The notes: generated by a model from the letters alone, not told the origin. 64,000 nucleotides of DNA from Rhabdophis nuchalis (GCA_039707465.1 CM077653.1:999501-1063500), one strand, 5' to 3'; numbered from the stretch's first letter, positions 1-10,609 are shown. Translations and numbers: made by a program.

Positions 1-257
1 CATTTTAAAAGCAACTTATTTGGAGGGGAAAACGGGGTTTCCTTTCATGAAAATAAGTCCGATGTATGATGTTCTTCACTTGTGGTATTCTCCCTATCCA
101 TCCTTCTCGAGGTTGCCCACTGACTGTTGGCGAAGGGGACACATGGGGTGATAGGAACATTGGTCCACCTGCCCTGCCCTTCCGTCAGTTGCATCTCAGC
201 ACAATCTTGGCTTAAAGGTTTTGAGGGTGAATTTCTGTTTCATTGACTGAACAGAAC

Positions 258-283
258 TTCTCTCTCTCTCTCTCTCTCTCTCC
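258..283. repeat. (CT)n microsatellite
   Basis: An uninterrupted CT run of about 12 units. Confidence 0.95.
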
Positions 284-808
284 TTGCATTTTTCATCCTT
301 TCATCTGAGTCGACCAACCCCTGACCACTCAAGGGGGGGTCACCACTGCACCAGGCACCCATAATGTTCGCTCCTTTTGCTTCACAATGAGGGGGCTGGA
401 GCTGCCAAGGTGGGAAGCAAAGTTTGGGAATGGAAAGGGTGGAAGCAGAGAGGACCGAGGCCCATTGTAGTAGCCGTCCATTGACCAGCCAGTCTGAGGA
501 AAGGACCACCAGGGCTTGGCTGTACAAGGCCAAGGGAGAGATGGGTTGTGTTCTGCGTACAGCCCGACTCCTCCTCTTACAGCGATTCCCTGGGTTAGCA
601 AGAAGGAACCTGAAATGCTTCAGTGGAGGAGAAGCCAGGGTTGGTGGGCTTTTGAAATAACCACTCAGGTTAGATCGGGGTCCACGTAACGGTCGGGGTA
701 TCAAGAATGATTTGGTCACTGATCTCCAGGGTGGAAAAGAGCTTTGTGCTTTTATTGAAGATCCATACTGATTTACTCAACCTCCCTTTCTTCCTTTTGA
801 GCTTTCCT

Positions 809-821
809 GTTGCATAGCAAC
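809..821. promoter_or_regulatory. RFX X-box-like palindrome
   Basis: GTTGCATAGCAAC is a near-perfect inverted repeat of GTTGC around a 3-bp centre. RFX factors bind paired GTTGC/GCAAC half sites with short variable spacing. One isolated motif in 64 kb could be chance; no gene lies nearby. Confidence 0.3.
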
Positions 822-1121
822 CACGGCTTGCCTTATAGGCTGCTATGTTAGCTGTGGCTGATGGGAATTGGAACCCAAAACATTGGAAGGAGGTTTTGAA
901 AGGCTGGTTTGTTTTAGTGCCTTTCTAGATATGTGCGACGCAAGCAGGAGAGGTCTATCGCCTCTTTTGGTCTTCTGTGATGCCGTCTGCCAGCCCTCCA
1001 CCCGTCTTCAAGCAGCGGCCTCCCTGTTGTTGCGTGATGCAGCGACGTACCACTTTCAGGGATCGTAAGAGGGTCTAAGGAGCCAGGAATGGGCTGGTAC
1101 CAGCTACCCTGCTTACGATCA

Positions 1122-1250
1122 CACTATTTATTTACTGCGTTTATATGCCACTCAGTCTCTCTCCTAAAAGCAACACAGAAAGAACACAGTAAAAAAAGGC
1201 AACATAAAAATTATATCACAAAATAGAAAACCAATAACAGCCGCCACAAT
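1122..1250 (-). repeat. Possible degraded LINE 3' tail
   Basis: The patch begins TATTTATTTACTGCGTTTATATGCC and continues into an A-rich stretch. This resembles the layout of the L2-type tails at 3795 and 40429 (T-rich end, short GC core, then A-rich), but the diagnostic GGGACTC/GGGCGG core is missing. Weak call. Confidence 0.25.
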
Positions 1251-3165
1251 AAATCTTTTTCTATCCATCATCGCACTGAGGAAGCTCATTCTCCGTAACA
1301 ACTGACTCCTGCGGAATGGAAACCCAACCCATTAGGCCTCCTCAAAAGCTTTCTGGAGCCGCTTAGTGGCTTCCCTCCGTGCCAGAGAAGCCGATGCCCA
1401 GCTGGCATTGGGGGAGACGGGGGGGAAGCACAGGGGCAGCTCCAAAGGGGCCCTTCGGTGTTTGCCAAGCGCTGCTCACTTTCTTGGAGGGAGAAGGGGC
1501 TTATTGCAGTAACTGGGTTCTCCCCCCTCTCCCACCCCACCGTTGCAAAAATTGGAAACTGCTGCGCATCCGACACTTATTGGGGGAAATAGCAAGCAAA
1601 ACAAGGTTAAATAGAAAGCTCACACCTTTCACGACACATCTCATTATTCACTGCTAATAGAAGTCTGAACCATCTGTCTCTGCAAGGATTTAGAGGCAAC
1701 ATGTGTATTGCAATTTTGCAAAAAAAACCACCCAAAAATCCTCCGCTTCGGTCAAATATTTATTTATGGCTGCCTCTGCAGCCATAGTGGATTTTGTGCC
1801 GCTCTTCGGCACGTGCCCTGGAGAGGCTTCCTTCTTTCTGAAAGCCGGCTGGACAATCCGAGGCTTGCCAAGGTGACCGGGGTCAGCCCGAGCCTCAGAA
1901 TTACCAGCTCGGGCCGTGTCTCCGCTTGCTGAAGATCAGCTGGCAGAAGCAGCCCATCAACGTGGGCTTTCCTTGGGCCTCTAATGCCTCCCTTCAAAGG
2001 TGCTTGAGAGGTCTAATCCTGTGTTTTGGATGCTCCGAGAGCCACACTCAAATCTTGGATGGACTTAAAGTGGTTTTCCTTCCTGCCGATCTGTCGGAAG
2101 GAGGCCCTGTTTGCATTCAGTACTGAGACTTGGCTCCTGGAAGAGTCTGGTCGAGCTTTGGAAAAAGGCTGGGGCGTTGAAAGACGGGGATGCTTGTTGG
2201 ATGGGGAGGATCTTTCGGTGAATGGGTATTTTTAGAGTGGAGCTTGGCAGGAGCATCAAAGCAGAGCTGCTTGGATGGATAAAGGATAGCTGGGCATGGA
2301 GTCCTTCCCCCTCCCCTCCCTTCTTCTGAAGGTTCTGGAGAAGAAAAGCGTTTCCTCAAGGAATGGAGCTCAACCGTGTGGCTTCTCCAAGGCCTGGCTG
2401 GTTGCTTGCCAGGCACTGTGGGGGCTGCCCCCAAAGGGAGGATGCTTTGGGTCTGACAGCATCAACCATCCATAGTCCACTTGTGAGTATCAGCAGAAGT
2501 AGAGGTGGAATCGCTGCCTTTGCATCACATCAACGATTTAATCAGAGAATGTGCAACATTCGCAACAAGCAGAATATGAAATGTTGAAGGACTTCTGTCT
2601 TTTGTAATCTTTTCTCTTCCATACTCTTCTGCTGACATTGTTAATCCCCATAATTTAATCAAGGATGTAATTTGCATGGTGCTTTGTTCTCAGTCTGTCT
2701 CCATCCATCCATCCATCCCATATAAAACCTCTCTAGATGCTTCTAAGAACCTCCTTCCCAAAATATATTTTTGTAATATCTTTCCAAATCCATATTTTGA
2801 CACAGCCTCTTTTAAATCTGGGATGGAAGAGGGATGATGTGGATGTTCTAACAATGATTCAGAGTCAAGGAAAGGAACAGGACACGGTGCAGTGCATCCC
2901 CTAGAGAAGGTCACACGGGTTGCCTGGAGGAGAATCCAGAGGGGGCCACTGAAGGTGAAAAGAGTATAAGGGATCCATTCTTGGTGTCCACTGAGATTAT
3001 ATAGCCATATAATGTATCCATGCCATAGAAAGCAGGGTCCCAATGTGAACCAGAATATCTTCTGATCCTTCAAATGTCCTCTGCTGATTCTGCCTGTAAT
3101 CCAGCAATGCAGTTGCCAAGAGGTCTTTATCTTCTTTATCCCATTCATGCAGAAGCCGTTTATGT

Positions 3166-3345
3166 TAACCGAATCCACAGAGCTGGGAGGGACCTTGGAG
3201 GGCTTCTGGCCCAGCGCCCTGCTCAAGCAGGAGACCCCACCCCATTTCAGACAAGTGGCTGTCCAGTCTCCTCTTAACCCCCCTCCCTCCCCAGTGAGGT
3301 TATTCCATAGTGGCTTTGCTGCAGAAGAGAAGCCCCACCCCTTGT
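3166..3345 (-). mobile_element. CR1 LINE 3'-end fragment
   Basis: The plus strand reads GAGCTGGGAGGGACCTTGGAGG, then a pattern of 'gcccag...cctgctcaagcaggagaccc...ccatttcagacaa'. This is the reverse complement of the CR1 3' end, known in birds and reptiles, and it matches 50561-50913 in this window. The 3' end is on the left. The copy is 5'-truncated, as most CR1 copies are. Confidence 0.8.
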
Positions 3346-3790
3346 GTTGACCTCAAAGACATTGTCATGGCTTTGCTACGGTTTGCTGCTAGGATGTTGT
3401 TTGTTTGTGTTCTTCAGCTTTGGGATTTCTCATCCAGGCACTAATGAAGCCTGACCTTTCCTTATTCAAGATCAGCCAAGATTGGCTAAGAGCTGCTTGG
3501 ATTCTAATGCCACTTGGCCTCGATGTTATAATCTCTTGAACATCTCTTGAGCCACACAGGCCGAGCTTTGGATCTAGGCAAGGAGCGCCATTCATTGTAA
3601 GGCTGTTGTTTCTAGATGGGCTTTAAAAAAATATATATATATATAAATATTGTAGGCCATGTCAGACAGGAGCAAACTTTGGACGTCAGTTGTTTATAGA
3701 GGCCCAGTGACCCTTTGCAATTCTTTACTAGGCAGATGTGGCCGAGAGCTCATCTGGGAAAGAAGCCACATCTGTCCGGAAGGTAGCTCT
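3346..3790. other. No recognised feature
   Basis: Unique-looking sequence with a short A-run and (AT)n at 3626-3650. It separates the CR1 fragment from the 3' end of the large LINE. Confidence 0.6.
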
Positions 3791-3983
3791 ATAATAATAT
3801 ATATAATAAATTGGAATTTATTAACCGCACCCTCTCCCCACAGGGACCCGGGGCGGTGCACAGGCATAATTAAAACAATATACGATAATACAAACATTAC
3901 TAAAATAGAATTAAATAAATTACCCGTGCTAAAAATACAATTAAAAAAACCCATTAAGATTTATCGTTAAAAGACAGAGAGAA

Positions 3984-6900
3984 CTATTCAAGGCCGGCCA
4001 GTCGAAAGAGGTGGGTCTTCAATTTTACACGGAAGGAGCGGAGGTCGGTGGTCGTTCTAATATCAGGGGGAAGGTCGTTCCAGAGGGCCGGGCCCGCCAC
4101 AGAGAGCGCCCTTCCCCTGGGCGTCGCCCGCTGACAAAGTCTAGTGGACGGCACCCGGAGAAGCCCCTCTCTGTGGGAGCGAATCGGTCGTGAGGATGTG
4201 TGGGGCAGGATCCGATCTCGCAGATAGCTAGGTCCCGAGCCATGGAGCGCTTTGAAGATGATGACTAACACCTTGAAGCGCACCCGGAAGACGACAGGTA
4301 GCCAGTGCAGCTCGCGCAAGAGCGGTGTTACATGGGCAAACCTAGAGGTGCCCATAATTGCTCGCGCGGCTGCATTCTGAACTAATTGAAGCCTCCGGGT
4401 GCACCTCAAGGGGAGCCCCATGTAGAGAGAGTTACAATAGTCCAGTCGGGATGTCACGAGGGCATGAGTGACTGTGCGAAGGGCGTCCCGATCCAATAGG
4501 GGGCGCAATTGGCGAACCAGGCAAACCTGGTAAAACGCCCTCCTGGCCACGGCTGTCACTTGCTCTTCCATAGACAGCCGGGTATCCAGGAGGACACCCA
4601 AATTGCGCGCCCCATCCACAGGGGCAAGATGTTCGCCCCCTATGGCCAGCGTTGGAGAAAGCTGGTTGAATCGGGCAGCCGGAAACCACAGCCACTCGGT
4701 CTTGGTCGGGTTGAGCCTAAGTCCGTTACTTCCCATCCAGATCCGCACGGCTTCCAGGCACTGGCACATCACCGCTACGGCATCGTTGGGGTGGTTTGGG
4801 GTAGATATGTACAGCTGGGTGTCGTCAGCGTACAGGTGGTACTCTACCCCAAAACCACGGATGATCTCACCCAGCGGCTTCATATATGCGTTAAACAGGA
4901 GAGGCGAGAGGACCGACCCCTGAGGCACTCCACATGTGAGTGGTCTCGGGGTCGACCTCTGCTCTCCTGCACGCACAAATTGCGATCGGCCAGAGAGGTA
5001 GGAGGAGAACCACCGCAACACGGTGCCTCCCACCCCCAACCCCCCCAGCCGATGCAATAAGATACCATGGTCGATGGTATCGAAAGCCGCTGAGAGGTCT
5101 AATAGGACCAGGATGGAAGAACATCCCCCATCTCTGGCCCTCCAGAGATCATCTACCAACGCGACCAATGCCGTCTCGGTGCTATGCCCGGGCCGAAAGC
5201 CGGACTGGCGCGGATCTAGATAGTCAACTTCCTCCAGGTGACGGGGAAACTGTTGTGCCACCACACTCTCAACAACCTTCGCCAAGAAGGGAAGGTTGGA
5301 GACTGGACGGTAGTTGTTCAAAAGAGCTGGGTCCAAAGAGGGCTTCTTGAGGAGGGGCCTCACCATAGCCTCTTTTAGGGAGGCAGGCAAGGAACCCTCA
5401 CTCAAGGATGCGTTGATAACCTCTTGGAGCCAGCCTCGTGTCACCTCCCAGGATGCCAGTACAAGCCAGGAGGGGCACGGGTCCAATGAACATGTGGTGG
5501 CTCGCAGTCGCCCACGTAACCTGTCCATATCCTCGGAAGTAACGGGGTCAAACTCCTCCCAAACAAGATCTCCCTCGTGGCATCCCACTGGGCCATGAAT
5601 GGTGGCTAGCTCACTCTGTATCTGGGCGGTTTTCTCCTGCAGAAAAATCACAAATTCCTCTGCCCTACCCTGTAACGGGGCTTCCCGCTCCCTCTGTTGA
5701 AGGAGGGAACGGGTCACCCTAAACAGGGCGGCAGGGCGGTTTTCTGCGGATGCTATGAGGGTGGCGCAATGATGACGTTTGGCCACCCTCAGCGCCACAA
5801 TGTAAGTCCGTAAATGGGCTCTCACCTGTGTCCGGTCAGATTCAGAGCGGCTAGCCCTCCATCTTCTCTCTAGGCATCTCTTGCGGCGTTTCATCACCCG
5901 CAGCCCCTCAGTAAACCAAGGAGCCAGGGTGGTTCGCCGCCGCGAGAGAGGCCGCAAGGGCGCGACCCGATCCAAGGCTCCCACGGCCGCACTATTCCAT
6001 GCGGCCGTGAGGTCCTCCATCGGGGCGCGGGTCAGGGATACAGGAAATGGCCCAAGCGCTGTCTGGAACCCATCCGGGTCCATCAAGCGCCTGGGGCGGT
6101 ACCAGATTGGTAACTCTGGTTCCGCCTCCCCGCGGAGGGGAGCAGCGGTCGGAAAGTCGAGTCGGAGAAGTGAGTGGTCTGACCATGACAAGGGTATGAT
6201 GTCTATGTCCCCTGTACCCAGATCACTCTTCCATTGGCCCGAGACGAAGATGAGGTCCGGCGTATGTCCACCCTCATGAGTGGGGCCTTGAATTACTTGG
6301 GTCAGGTCCATGGCCGTCATGGAAGCCATGAACTCCCGAGCTACCGCGGATGATTCGCCCAACGATGGCAGATTAAAGTCCCCCATAACTATAAGTCTGG
6401 GGGTCTCCACTGCCACCGTGGCGATCACCTCCAGGAGCTCGGGCAGGGCTGCTGCTACATAGCGGGGAGCCAGGTATACAACCAGCAAGCCCAACTGCCT
6501 CCCTAGGCCCCACTTCATGCAAAGGGACTCACAGCCGGAGGTCTGCGGCACAATGGTCTCTCTCGGCTCCAGGCCTTCCTTGATAATGACCGCTACCCCA
6601 CCACCCCTGCCTAGGGCCCGCGGCTGATGAAATGCGCGGTAGCCTGGTGGGCACATTTCAACGAGGGGATGACCTCCCTCGTGGCCCAACCAGGTCTCCG
6701 CAATTCCTACCAGGTCCGGCTCCCCCTCTGACACAAGGTCACTAATGAGGGGGGCTTTGTTGACAATGGACCTGGCGTTGCAAAACATCAGCCGCAGACC
6801 CTGGCTCTGTATTCCCTGGCCACCTAGCCTGCGAGGGTTGTGGCACCCGACCGTTTTTAACCAACGGCTGCGTGCCACCAACCGGGAGGATAAAAATTGT

Positions 6901-7265
6901 CTCCCCTCGGTCCTGCCCCTCCCCACGACCCTCTGAATTGGTATGCCCTCCTGAGGAACGACTCGAGTATCCCCCTGCCTTTCGCCTTCCGCTTCCCGCC
7001 GTCGACTGCTATCCTGGCCCTTACTACTAATTGCTGTTTCCATCTCCATCTGTCTACCCACTTGACTATCCCTACCCTCCTCCCTGGAACCCCCTAAAAT
7101 CCGAATTAGCAAGTTAAATAAAAACCCCCCGAGTTTGCGCTTCGCCCACCTCTCAGGAGCAATAAGTCCATCCTCGAGGTGGGCCCGTGATAAACTAGGG
7201 GGCCAAGCCTGCGAGAGGGTAGACTCCCGCAGGCGAAGGAGAACTGACCTTGAATAAGATAACAT
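3984..7265 (-). CDS. LINE endonuclease/reverse transcriptase (L2/CR1 group), intact 1093 aa
   Basis: This is the polyprotein that copies LINE RNA into nicked chromosomal DNA (target-primed reverse transcription). Residues 1-150 are basic and low-complexity, with no recognised domain. An APE-type endonuclease spans about 155-375: asparagine in FCNARS at 161-166, ETW at 190-192, GDFN at 295-298 and SDH at 362-364. The linker at 450-510 is Arg-rich. The reverse transcriptase spans about 620-900: NYRPVSNLPF at 651-660, SGFRPGHST at 688-696, motif A with Asp723 and Asp729, motif B GVPQGSVLSP at 779-788, and YADD at 812-815. The C-terminal part (SRLDYCNSL, LHWLPV, LWNDLP) is typical of the L2/CR1/Jockey branch. 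No stop or frameshift interrupts it. The first ATG has a weak context and is preceded by an overlapping out-of-frame ATG, so the real start may lie downstream. By motif content it could be functional, though point mutations cannot be excluded by eye. Confidence 0.92.
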   Translation of the reverse strand: MLSYSRSVLLRLRESTLSQAWPPSLSRAHLEDGLIAPERWAKRKLGGFLFNLLIRILGGSREEGRDSQVGRQMEMETAISSKGQDSSRRREAEGERQGDTRVVPQEGIPIQRVVGRGRTEGRQFLSSRLVARSRWLKTVGCHNPRRLGGQGIQSQGLRLMFCNARSIVNKAPLISDLVSEGEPDLVGIAETWLGHEGGHPLVEMCPPGYRAFHQPRALGRGGGVAVIIKEGLEPRETIVPQTSGCESLCMKWGLGRQLGLLVVYLAPRYVAAALPELLEVIATVAVETPRLIVMGDFNLPSLGESSAVAREFMASMTAMDLTQVIQGPTHEGGHTPDLIFVSGQWKSDLGTGDIDIIPLSWSDHSLLRLDFPTAAPLRGEAEPELPIWYRPRRLMDPDGFQTALGPFPVSLTRAPMEDLTAAWNSAAVGALDRVAPLRPLSRRRTTLAPWFTEGLRVMKRRKRCLERRWRASRSESDRTQVRAHLRTYIVALRVAKRHHCATLIASAENRPAALFRVTRSLLQQREREAPLQGRAEEFVIFLQEKTAQIQSELATIHGPVGCHEGDLVWEEFDPVTSEDMDRLRGRLRATTCSLDPCPSWLVLASWEVTRGWLQEVINASLSEGSLPASLKEAMVRPLLKKPSLDPALLNNYRPVSNLPFLAKVVESVVAQQFPRHLEEVDYLDPRQSGFRPGHSTETALVALVDDLWRARDGGCSSILVLLDLSAAFDTIDHGILLHRLGGLGVGGTVLRWFSSYLSGRSQFVRAGEQRSTPRPLTCGVPQGSVLSPLLFNAYMKPLGEIIRGFGVEYHLYADDTQLYISTPNHPNDAVAVMCQCLEAVRIWMGSNGLRLNPTKTEWLWFPAARFNQLSPTLAIGGEHLAPVDGARNLGVLLDTRLSMEEQVTAVARRAFYQVCLVRQLRPLLDRDALRTVTHALVTSRLDYCNSLYMGLPLRCTRRLQLVQNAAARAIMGTSRFAHVTPLLRELHWLPVVFRVRFKVLVIIFKALHGSGPSYLRDRILPHTSSRPIRSHREGLLRVPSTRLCQRATPRGRALSVAGPALWNDLPPDIRTTTDLRSFRVKLKTHLFRLAGLE

Positions 7266-7640
7266 TAGACGGCATTGGCACTAAAAAAGGGGGGGGGAGA
7301 ATCCCCAAAGATGATACACTGCAAGTCCATAGTTGAAACAGTGAGCATAAGGGCCCATTATACAATAGATGGTAAAAATGGTAAAAGATGGTAAAGATGG
7401 TAAAATCGACAATTAATTAATTAAAGGGACAAGTACAAAATACAAAAGCGGTGGGCAGTTCGGGTAGAGGGAGGGGGTGGTAGCAGATGGATCAAATTAA
7501 ATCTGTGGACATCAGCCCATCCAATCGGAGAAAATGGTCTAAGTCTCCGCAAAGTCACTGTCTCTGTCCATAGGCTGTATCCACAGATTGTCTCTCCCCT
7601 CTCCCGTTGGATCAAAGTACAGGCCACATGGCTAGTTGTA
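7266..7640 (-). other. LINE leader between CpG-rich region and ORF
   Basis: About 370 bp of mixed composition with short ATGG/TAAA direct repeats near 7370-7405 and a poly-C/T run near 7285-7295. No ORF1-like frame is visible. It is read as the 3' part of the LINE 5' UTR. Confidence 0.55.
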
Positions 7641-8640
7641 ATGCTATGTGGGGCTTTTCCAGCCATTAGCTCTCAGTTCGGTTGTAACGACCGTTCCTCT
7701 ATACCGTCCATCTCTCCATGGTCCTCCACAATAGGGGCCACATGGGTCGGGTAGGGGGGCCGTGCGGGCCGCTGTTATCCCCGCGCGGCCAGATGGTCGC
7801 ATCCCACCCGGCCCAGCCTCCTCCGTCTTCACCCTGGGCGCCCGGCCTGCCTCCACTACTCGGCCACCTCCAGTTAACACAAGGGCCGCGCCCGGGCCAT
7901 CGGGGCTGCTCCGAACTCCCACGTTGCCTGATGTTCGGCCCGATGTTCGGCCTGGTGGTCTGCGGCCTCGACTCGGTCCTCCCGCCTTTCGCGGCCTCCA
8001 ACTCGGCCCTCTCGTTTTTATTCCGGCACCCGGCCTACCTCCTCTCCAGCCGGCGCCGAGACGTGGCCGGGCCGCGGGCCGCTCCGGGCGTCTTGTCGCT
8101 GCTCCCTTGCTCGCTCGCTCGCTCGCTTGCCCGTCGCCCCCACCGCACAGACAGGGCGCTCCTCTGATCTTCGCCCAGGCCGCCTGGCTACCCAGCCTAC
8201 CTCCTCTCCAGCCGGGACCAAGCCGCACCGGGGCCGCGGTAGGGCAGCTTCGGGCCGCTCCGGGCGTCTCCACTACTCCCATGCTCGCCCGTCGCCTCCG
8301 TCGCCCCCCGTCGCGGCCAAAGCGCTCCATCATGCCGGCGAGCGGCCGGCTTGCAGGGCCTCCGTCGCCTCCCCGTCGCGCTCCAAAGCGCTCCGTCGTG
8401 CCGGCGAGCGGCCGGCTTGCAGGGCCGGCCCTCCAAGATGTTGTGGAGGGCCGGGACTAGGCCGCGCCTGAGCCGCGCCAGGCCGCTCTGGGCCGCTCCG
8501 GGCGTCTCCGCTGCTCCTCGCTCGCCCGTCGCCCCCGTCGCCCCCCGGCCGCGAACAAGCGCACCTGCTAAACCTGCGAGTGACCGGCTTGCAGGGCCAG
8601 CCCTCCTAGATGTCCGTGGAGGGCTGGAAACATCCCTTCT
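7640..8640 (-). repeat. CpG-rich imperfect tandem units, probable LINE 5' UTR/promoter region
   Basis: A block of very high GC and CpG, unlike its neighbours. GCTCCGGGCGTCT recurs at 8081, 8257 and 8495. CCTCTCCAGCCGG recurs near 8041 and 8203. A roughly 65-bp unit with GCGAGCGGCCGGCTTGCAGG is doubled near 8338 and 8403, with a diverged copy near 8575-8597. The spacing of 176 then 238 bp fits one unit of about 175 bp plus an extra 62-65 bp duplication. Tandem 5' UTR monomers act as promoters in some LINEs, such as mouse L1. That role is inferred here from position directly upstream of an intact LINE ORF on the same strand. Confidence 0.65.
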
Positions 8641-8682
8641 GGGCCATAAGACCCCTGTGCCTTGCCGCGTTCAAGGCAAGAA

Positions 8683-8703
8683 CGCCATTTTCGCGCATGC
8701 GCA
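8683..8703 (-). promoter_or_regulatory. Adjacent YY1-like and NRF1-like sites at the LINE 5' end
   Basis: Plus-strand GCCATTTT (8684-8691) is AAAATGGCG on the LINE strand when 8683 is included, matching the YY1 core. CGCGCATGCGCA (8692-8703) is a complete match to the NRF1 consensus YGCGCAYGCGCR. YY1 is known to position initiation in human L1, and NRF1 drives CpG-island promoters. A paired site at the upstream edge of this element suggests its internal promoter. Confidence 0.6.
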
Positions 8704-8719
8704 AACTCTAATCTGTATA

Positions 8720-9925
8720 ACAAGGGCATTAAAGATAGATTATTGCAGCAGATAGCTAGCTTTTTCTCCTCTCTCCATGGTTACAGGATGCCATTTGTGG
8801 CGTACATTTACAAAATATTATGATGGCAAAGAGAAGTTTTAATAGGGGAAGAAAGGGATGGCTAACCTTGCCATCTGCATCCAATCTCGGTCGGCAGGGC
8901 AAGGCCTCCGAGCTGCATGTTCAGCCAGTCAGCTGGAAAATTGTCAGCCTGACGTGGAAATTATATTTTAGTTGAGAGGAACATCTGTAGAACACTGCTC
9001 TCCTCAAAATTTGCCGTCATTTGATGGGTAAGGCAGATGCGACACGACTCTTGCAATATGTATGAAATAATAATGATTTTTTTGAAAACCCAAGAACAAC
9101 GGTGGCGATCTGTCGTTAGAGCAAATAAGGGAATTCCTGGAGAAACTTCTCTTCTGCATGAAAAATGAGGAGACCAGTGGACTTTCCAGAGGAGATGGGA
9201 TGCATGGATGAGATCCCACGATAAAGTACAATGGGAGCTTGTTAACAGCAATTGTTAAGCCTGGATAGAAAGAACTGACCGTCTCCCTGTGAAATTGGAC
9301 CCCAGAGAGGAGACAGTGTGATTGGTTCATCATGGTGGTTACTCGCCCCTGGTACACCTTCCTGTTGACCTCTTCTTCCTCCCTTGCTCTGGCAAAGAGA
9401 CTCACCTTGATTCCTGCCCATTTTTCTCAGGTGCAGGATTCCTGCAGCAGGTGCTCTGGGTTATGGTCCTGAGGTTGTCATTGCATGCCAACTCGGGGGG
9501 GGGGGATCTTTTATGCTGGATTGAGTGCGAAGGGAAGGCCATTGAGACGACATTGGGCTGATGAAAACACAAGGGATCTCCCCCCCTCCCCTGCAACTCT
9601 GTGGGGCCGTTGGGATGGCCCTCTGGATTGAGGGACATCACAATTTGCACAGGGGGCCGGTTGTGGGGAAGCCGCTTGGGTGGTCGTTGGATGGCACAAG
9701 GGGGCAGGTCCCAACTAAGCGCATTGGTGTCACTTGAGTGAAGCGCCTATTTTCCTGTGCACCGCTTGGAGAGTCCAAGCAATGGGTTAAATCAGTCTGG
9801 TTGCCCTGGGACTGAGGAATATTTTTCCTTGGCCACGCCTCCTCTTGCCTTGTGACGCCAGATTTCTTCCTCAGTCCGCCCGCATTAGGGACACTCATCA
9901 CGAGTTCCAGCTGAATTAAACTATT
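8720..9925. other. No recognised feature
   Basis: Unique-looking DNA with normal composition, a G-run at 9496-9506 and no coding region I can support. Confidence 0.6.
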
Positions 9926-9927
9926 TT

Positions 9928-10080
9928 ACTTATTTATTTATTTTTCGTATTTGTAACCCGCGCTCATCTCACCACAAAGGGACTCGGGGCGGGGCACAGG
10001 GAATATAAAATATAAATATACATATATACAAGAATATAAACATTCTTAAAACTAAATTAAATTAAACCCACCCTGTAAAC
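9928..10080 (-). mobile_element. L2-type LINE/retroposon 3' tail
   Basis: It starts with (TTAT)n-like sequence, then GGGACTCGGGGCGGGGCAC (about 9978-9996), then an A/T-rich stretch. The order and core match the 3' end of the large LINE at 3795-3960 and the copy at 40429, in the same orientation. Confidence 0.8.
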
Positions 10081-10340
10081 AATGTAAGTGGAAACGGATG
10101 TGGGATTTCCCTGCCGACCGCGCTGTTTAGGGCCAGCGGTGGGGCTTCTGATTGGGCCACTTTGACAGCCTGATCATTTGGCTTCTTCCAGGAGCCTCCA
10201 GAGCTGGCGGCAGTCCCTTTATTGCTTCTTGGCTGCCGCCGCACCAGAAATAGACAGCGGCCGTTTGCCTTCTTCAAAGCTGCCGCCATTCGCTTTCTCC
10301 CTCTCCTCACAGCAGCGGCGGCCATTTTCAAGGGTAAAAT
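10081..10340 (-). other. GC-rich segment joined to an L2-type tail
   Basis: On the minus strand this begins near 10335 with AAAATGGCCGCCGC and has a second AATGGCGGC near 10288. Both match the YY1 core and sit upstream of the L2-type tail. A 90-codon open frame (10331-10062) runs through it but is probably fortuitous. It may be the body of a short non-autonomous retroposon that uses the LINE 3' tail. Confidence 0.35.
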
Positions 10341-10609
10341 TTGCGCCCTTTTTCTTCTGGCTGTTTGAAGTCTTCCGCTGCTCCGTTTCCGCAGCAGATC
10401 GCCATCAGGATACTAGCTGACCCGCCTGGGTCTCTGGCTGGTCACTGCCTCCCATTCCTGCCTTTAATGACGGCTGTGGCGTTTGGCTTCCACGAAGTCA
10501 TTCCCCAGCACAGAGCGGGTGGAAGTACCCCATTGTCCCTCTCTGCTTGATCTGCGAGGTTGCTTAACTCATGTGAGTCAGCACCTCTCCGCATGGCCCG
10601 GTCTGCTTG

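Larger units (their letters stand above)
1..3160. other. Unique-looking sequence without a recognised gene
   Basis: No frame here reads as a protein family I recognise. A 178-codon minus-strand open frame (3226-2690) has no recognisable motif and may be chance or decayed transposon sequence. The only marked items are a short CT repeat, an RFX-like palindrome and a weak LINE-tail-like AT-rich patch, listed separately. Confidence 0.6.
3791..8710 (-). mobile_element. Apparently full-length L2/CR1-group LINE retrotransposon
   Basis: A non-LTR retrotransposon on the minus strand, about 4.9 kb. From 5' to 3' it has a CpG-rich 5' region with tandem units and YY1/NRF1-like sites (8710 to about 7640), a roughly 370-bp AT-richer leader, an intact endonuclease/reverse-transcriptase ORF (7265-3984), and a short 3' UTR. 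The 3' UTR carries the GGGACCCGGGGCGGTGCAC core (plus-strand orientation) and ends in a TATTATA-type simple tail near 3791. Most LINEs of this clade are 5'-truncated, so a copy with both 5' region and ORF is uncommon. No clear target-site duplication was found, which is usual for CR1/L2. The 5' limit is inferred from where the GC-rich, motif-bearing sequence ends and is uncertain by tens of bases. The absence of a recognisable ORF1 could mean loss or a one-ORF design. Confidence 0.85.

Noticed and set aside
2690..3226. 178-codon minus-strand open frame as a gene
   Set aside because: No recognisable domain or family. It overlaps a CR1 fragment at its start and sits in unremarkable DNA.
7644..8333. 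229-codon minus-strand open frame upstream of the LINE ORF (possible ORF1)
   Set aside because: It lies in CpG-rich tandem repeats where several overlapping frames on both strands stay open. The protein is Arg/Gly/Pro-rich, with no coiled coil, zinc finger or RRM.
7640..8640. CpG island of a host gene promoter
   Set aside because: It sits directly upstream of a same-strand full-length LINE, is tandemly repeated, and no host exon follows.
10062..10331. Minus-strand frame beginning with M-K-M-A-A-A-A as a host gene first exon
   Set aside because: The frame runs into an L2-type LINE tail. The repeated Met-Ala codons reflect YY1-like ATGGC motifs.
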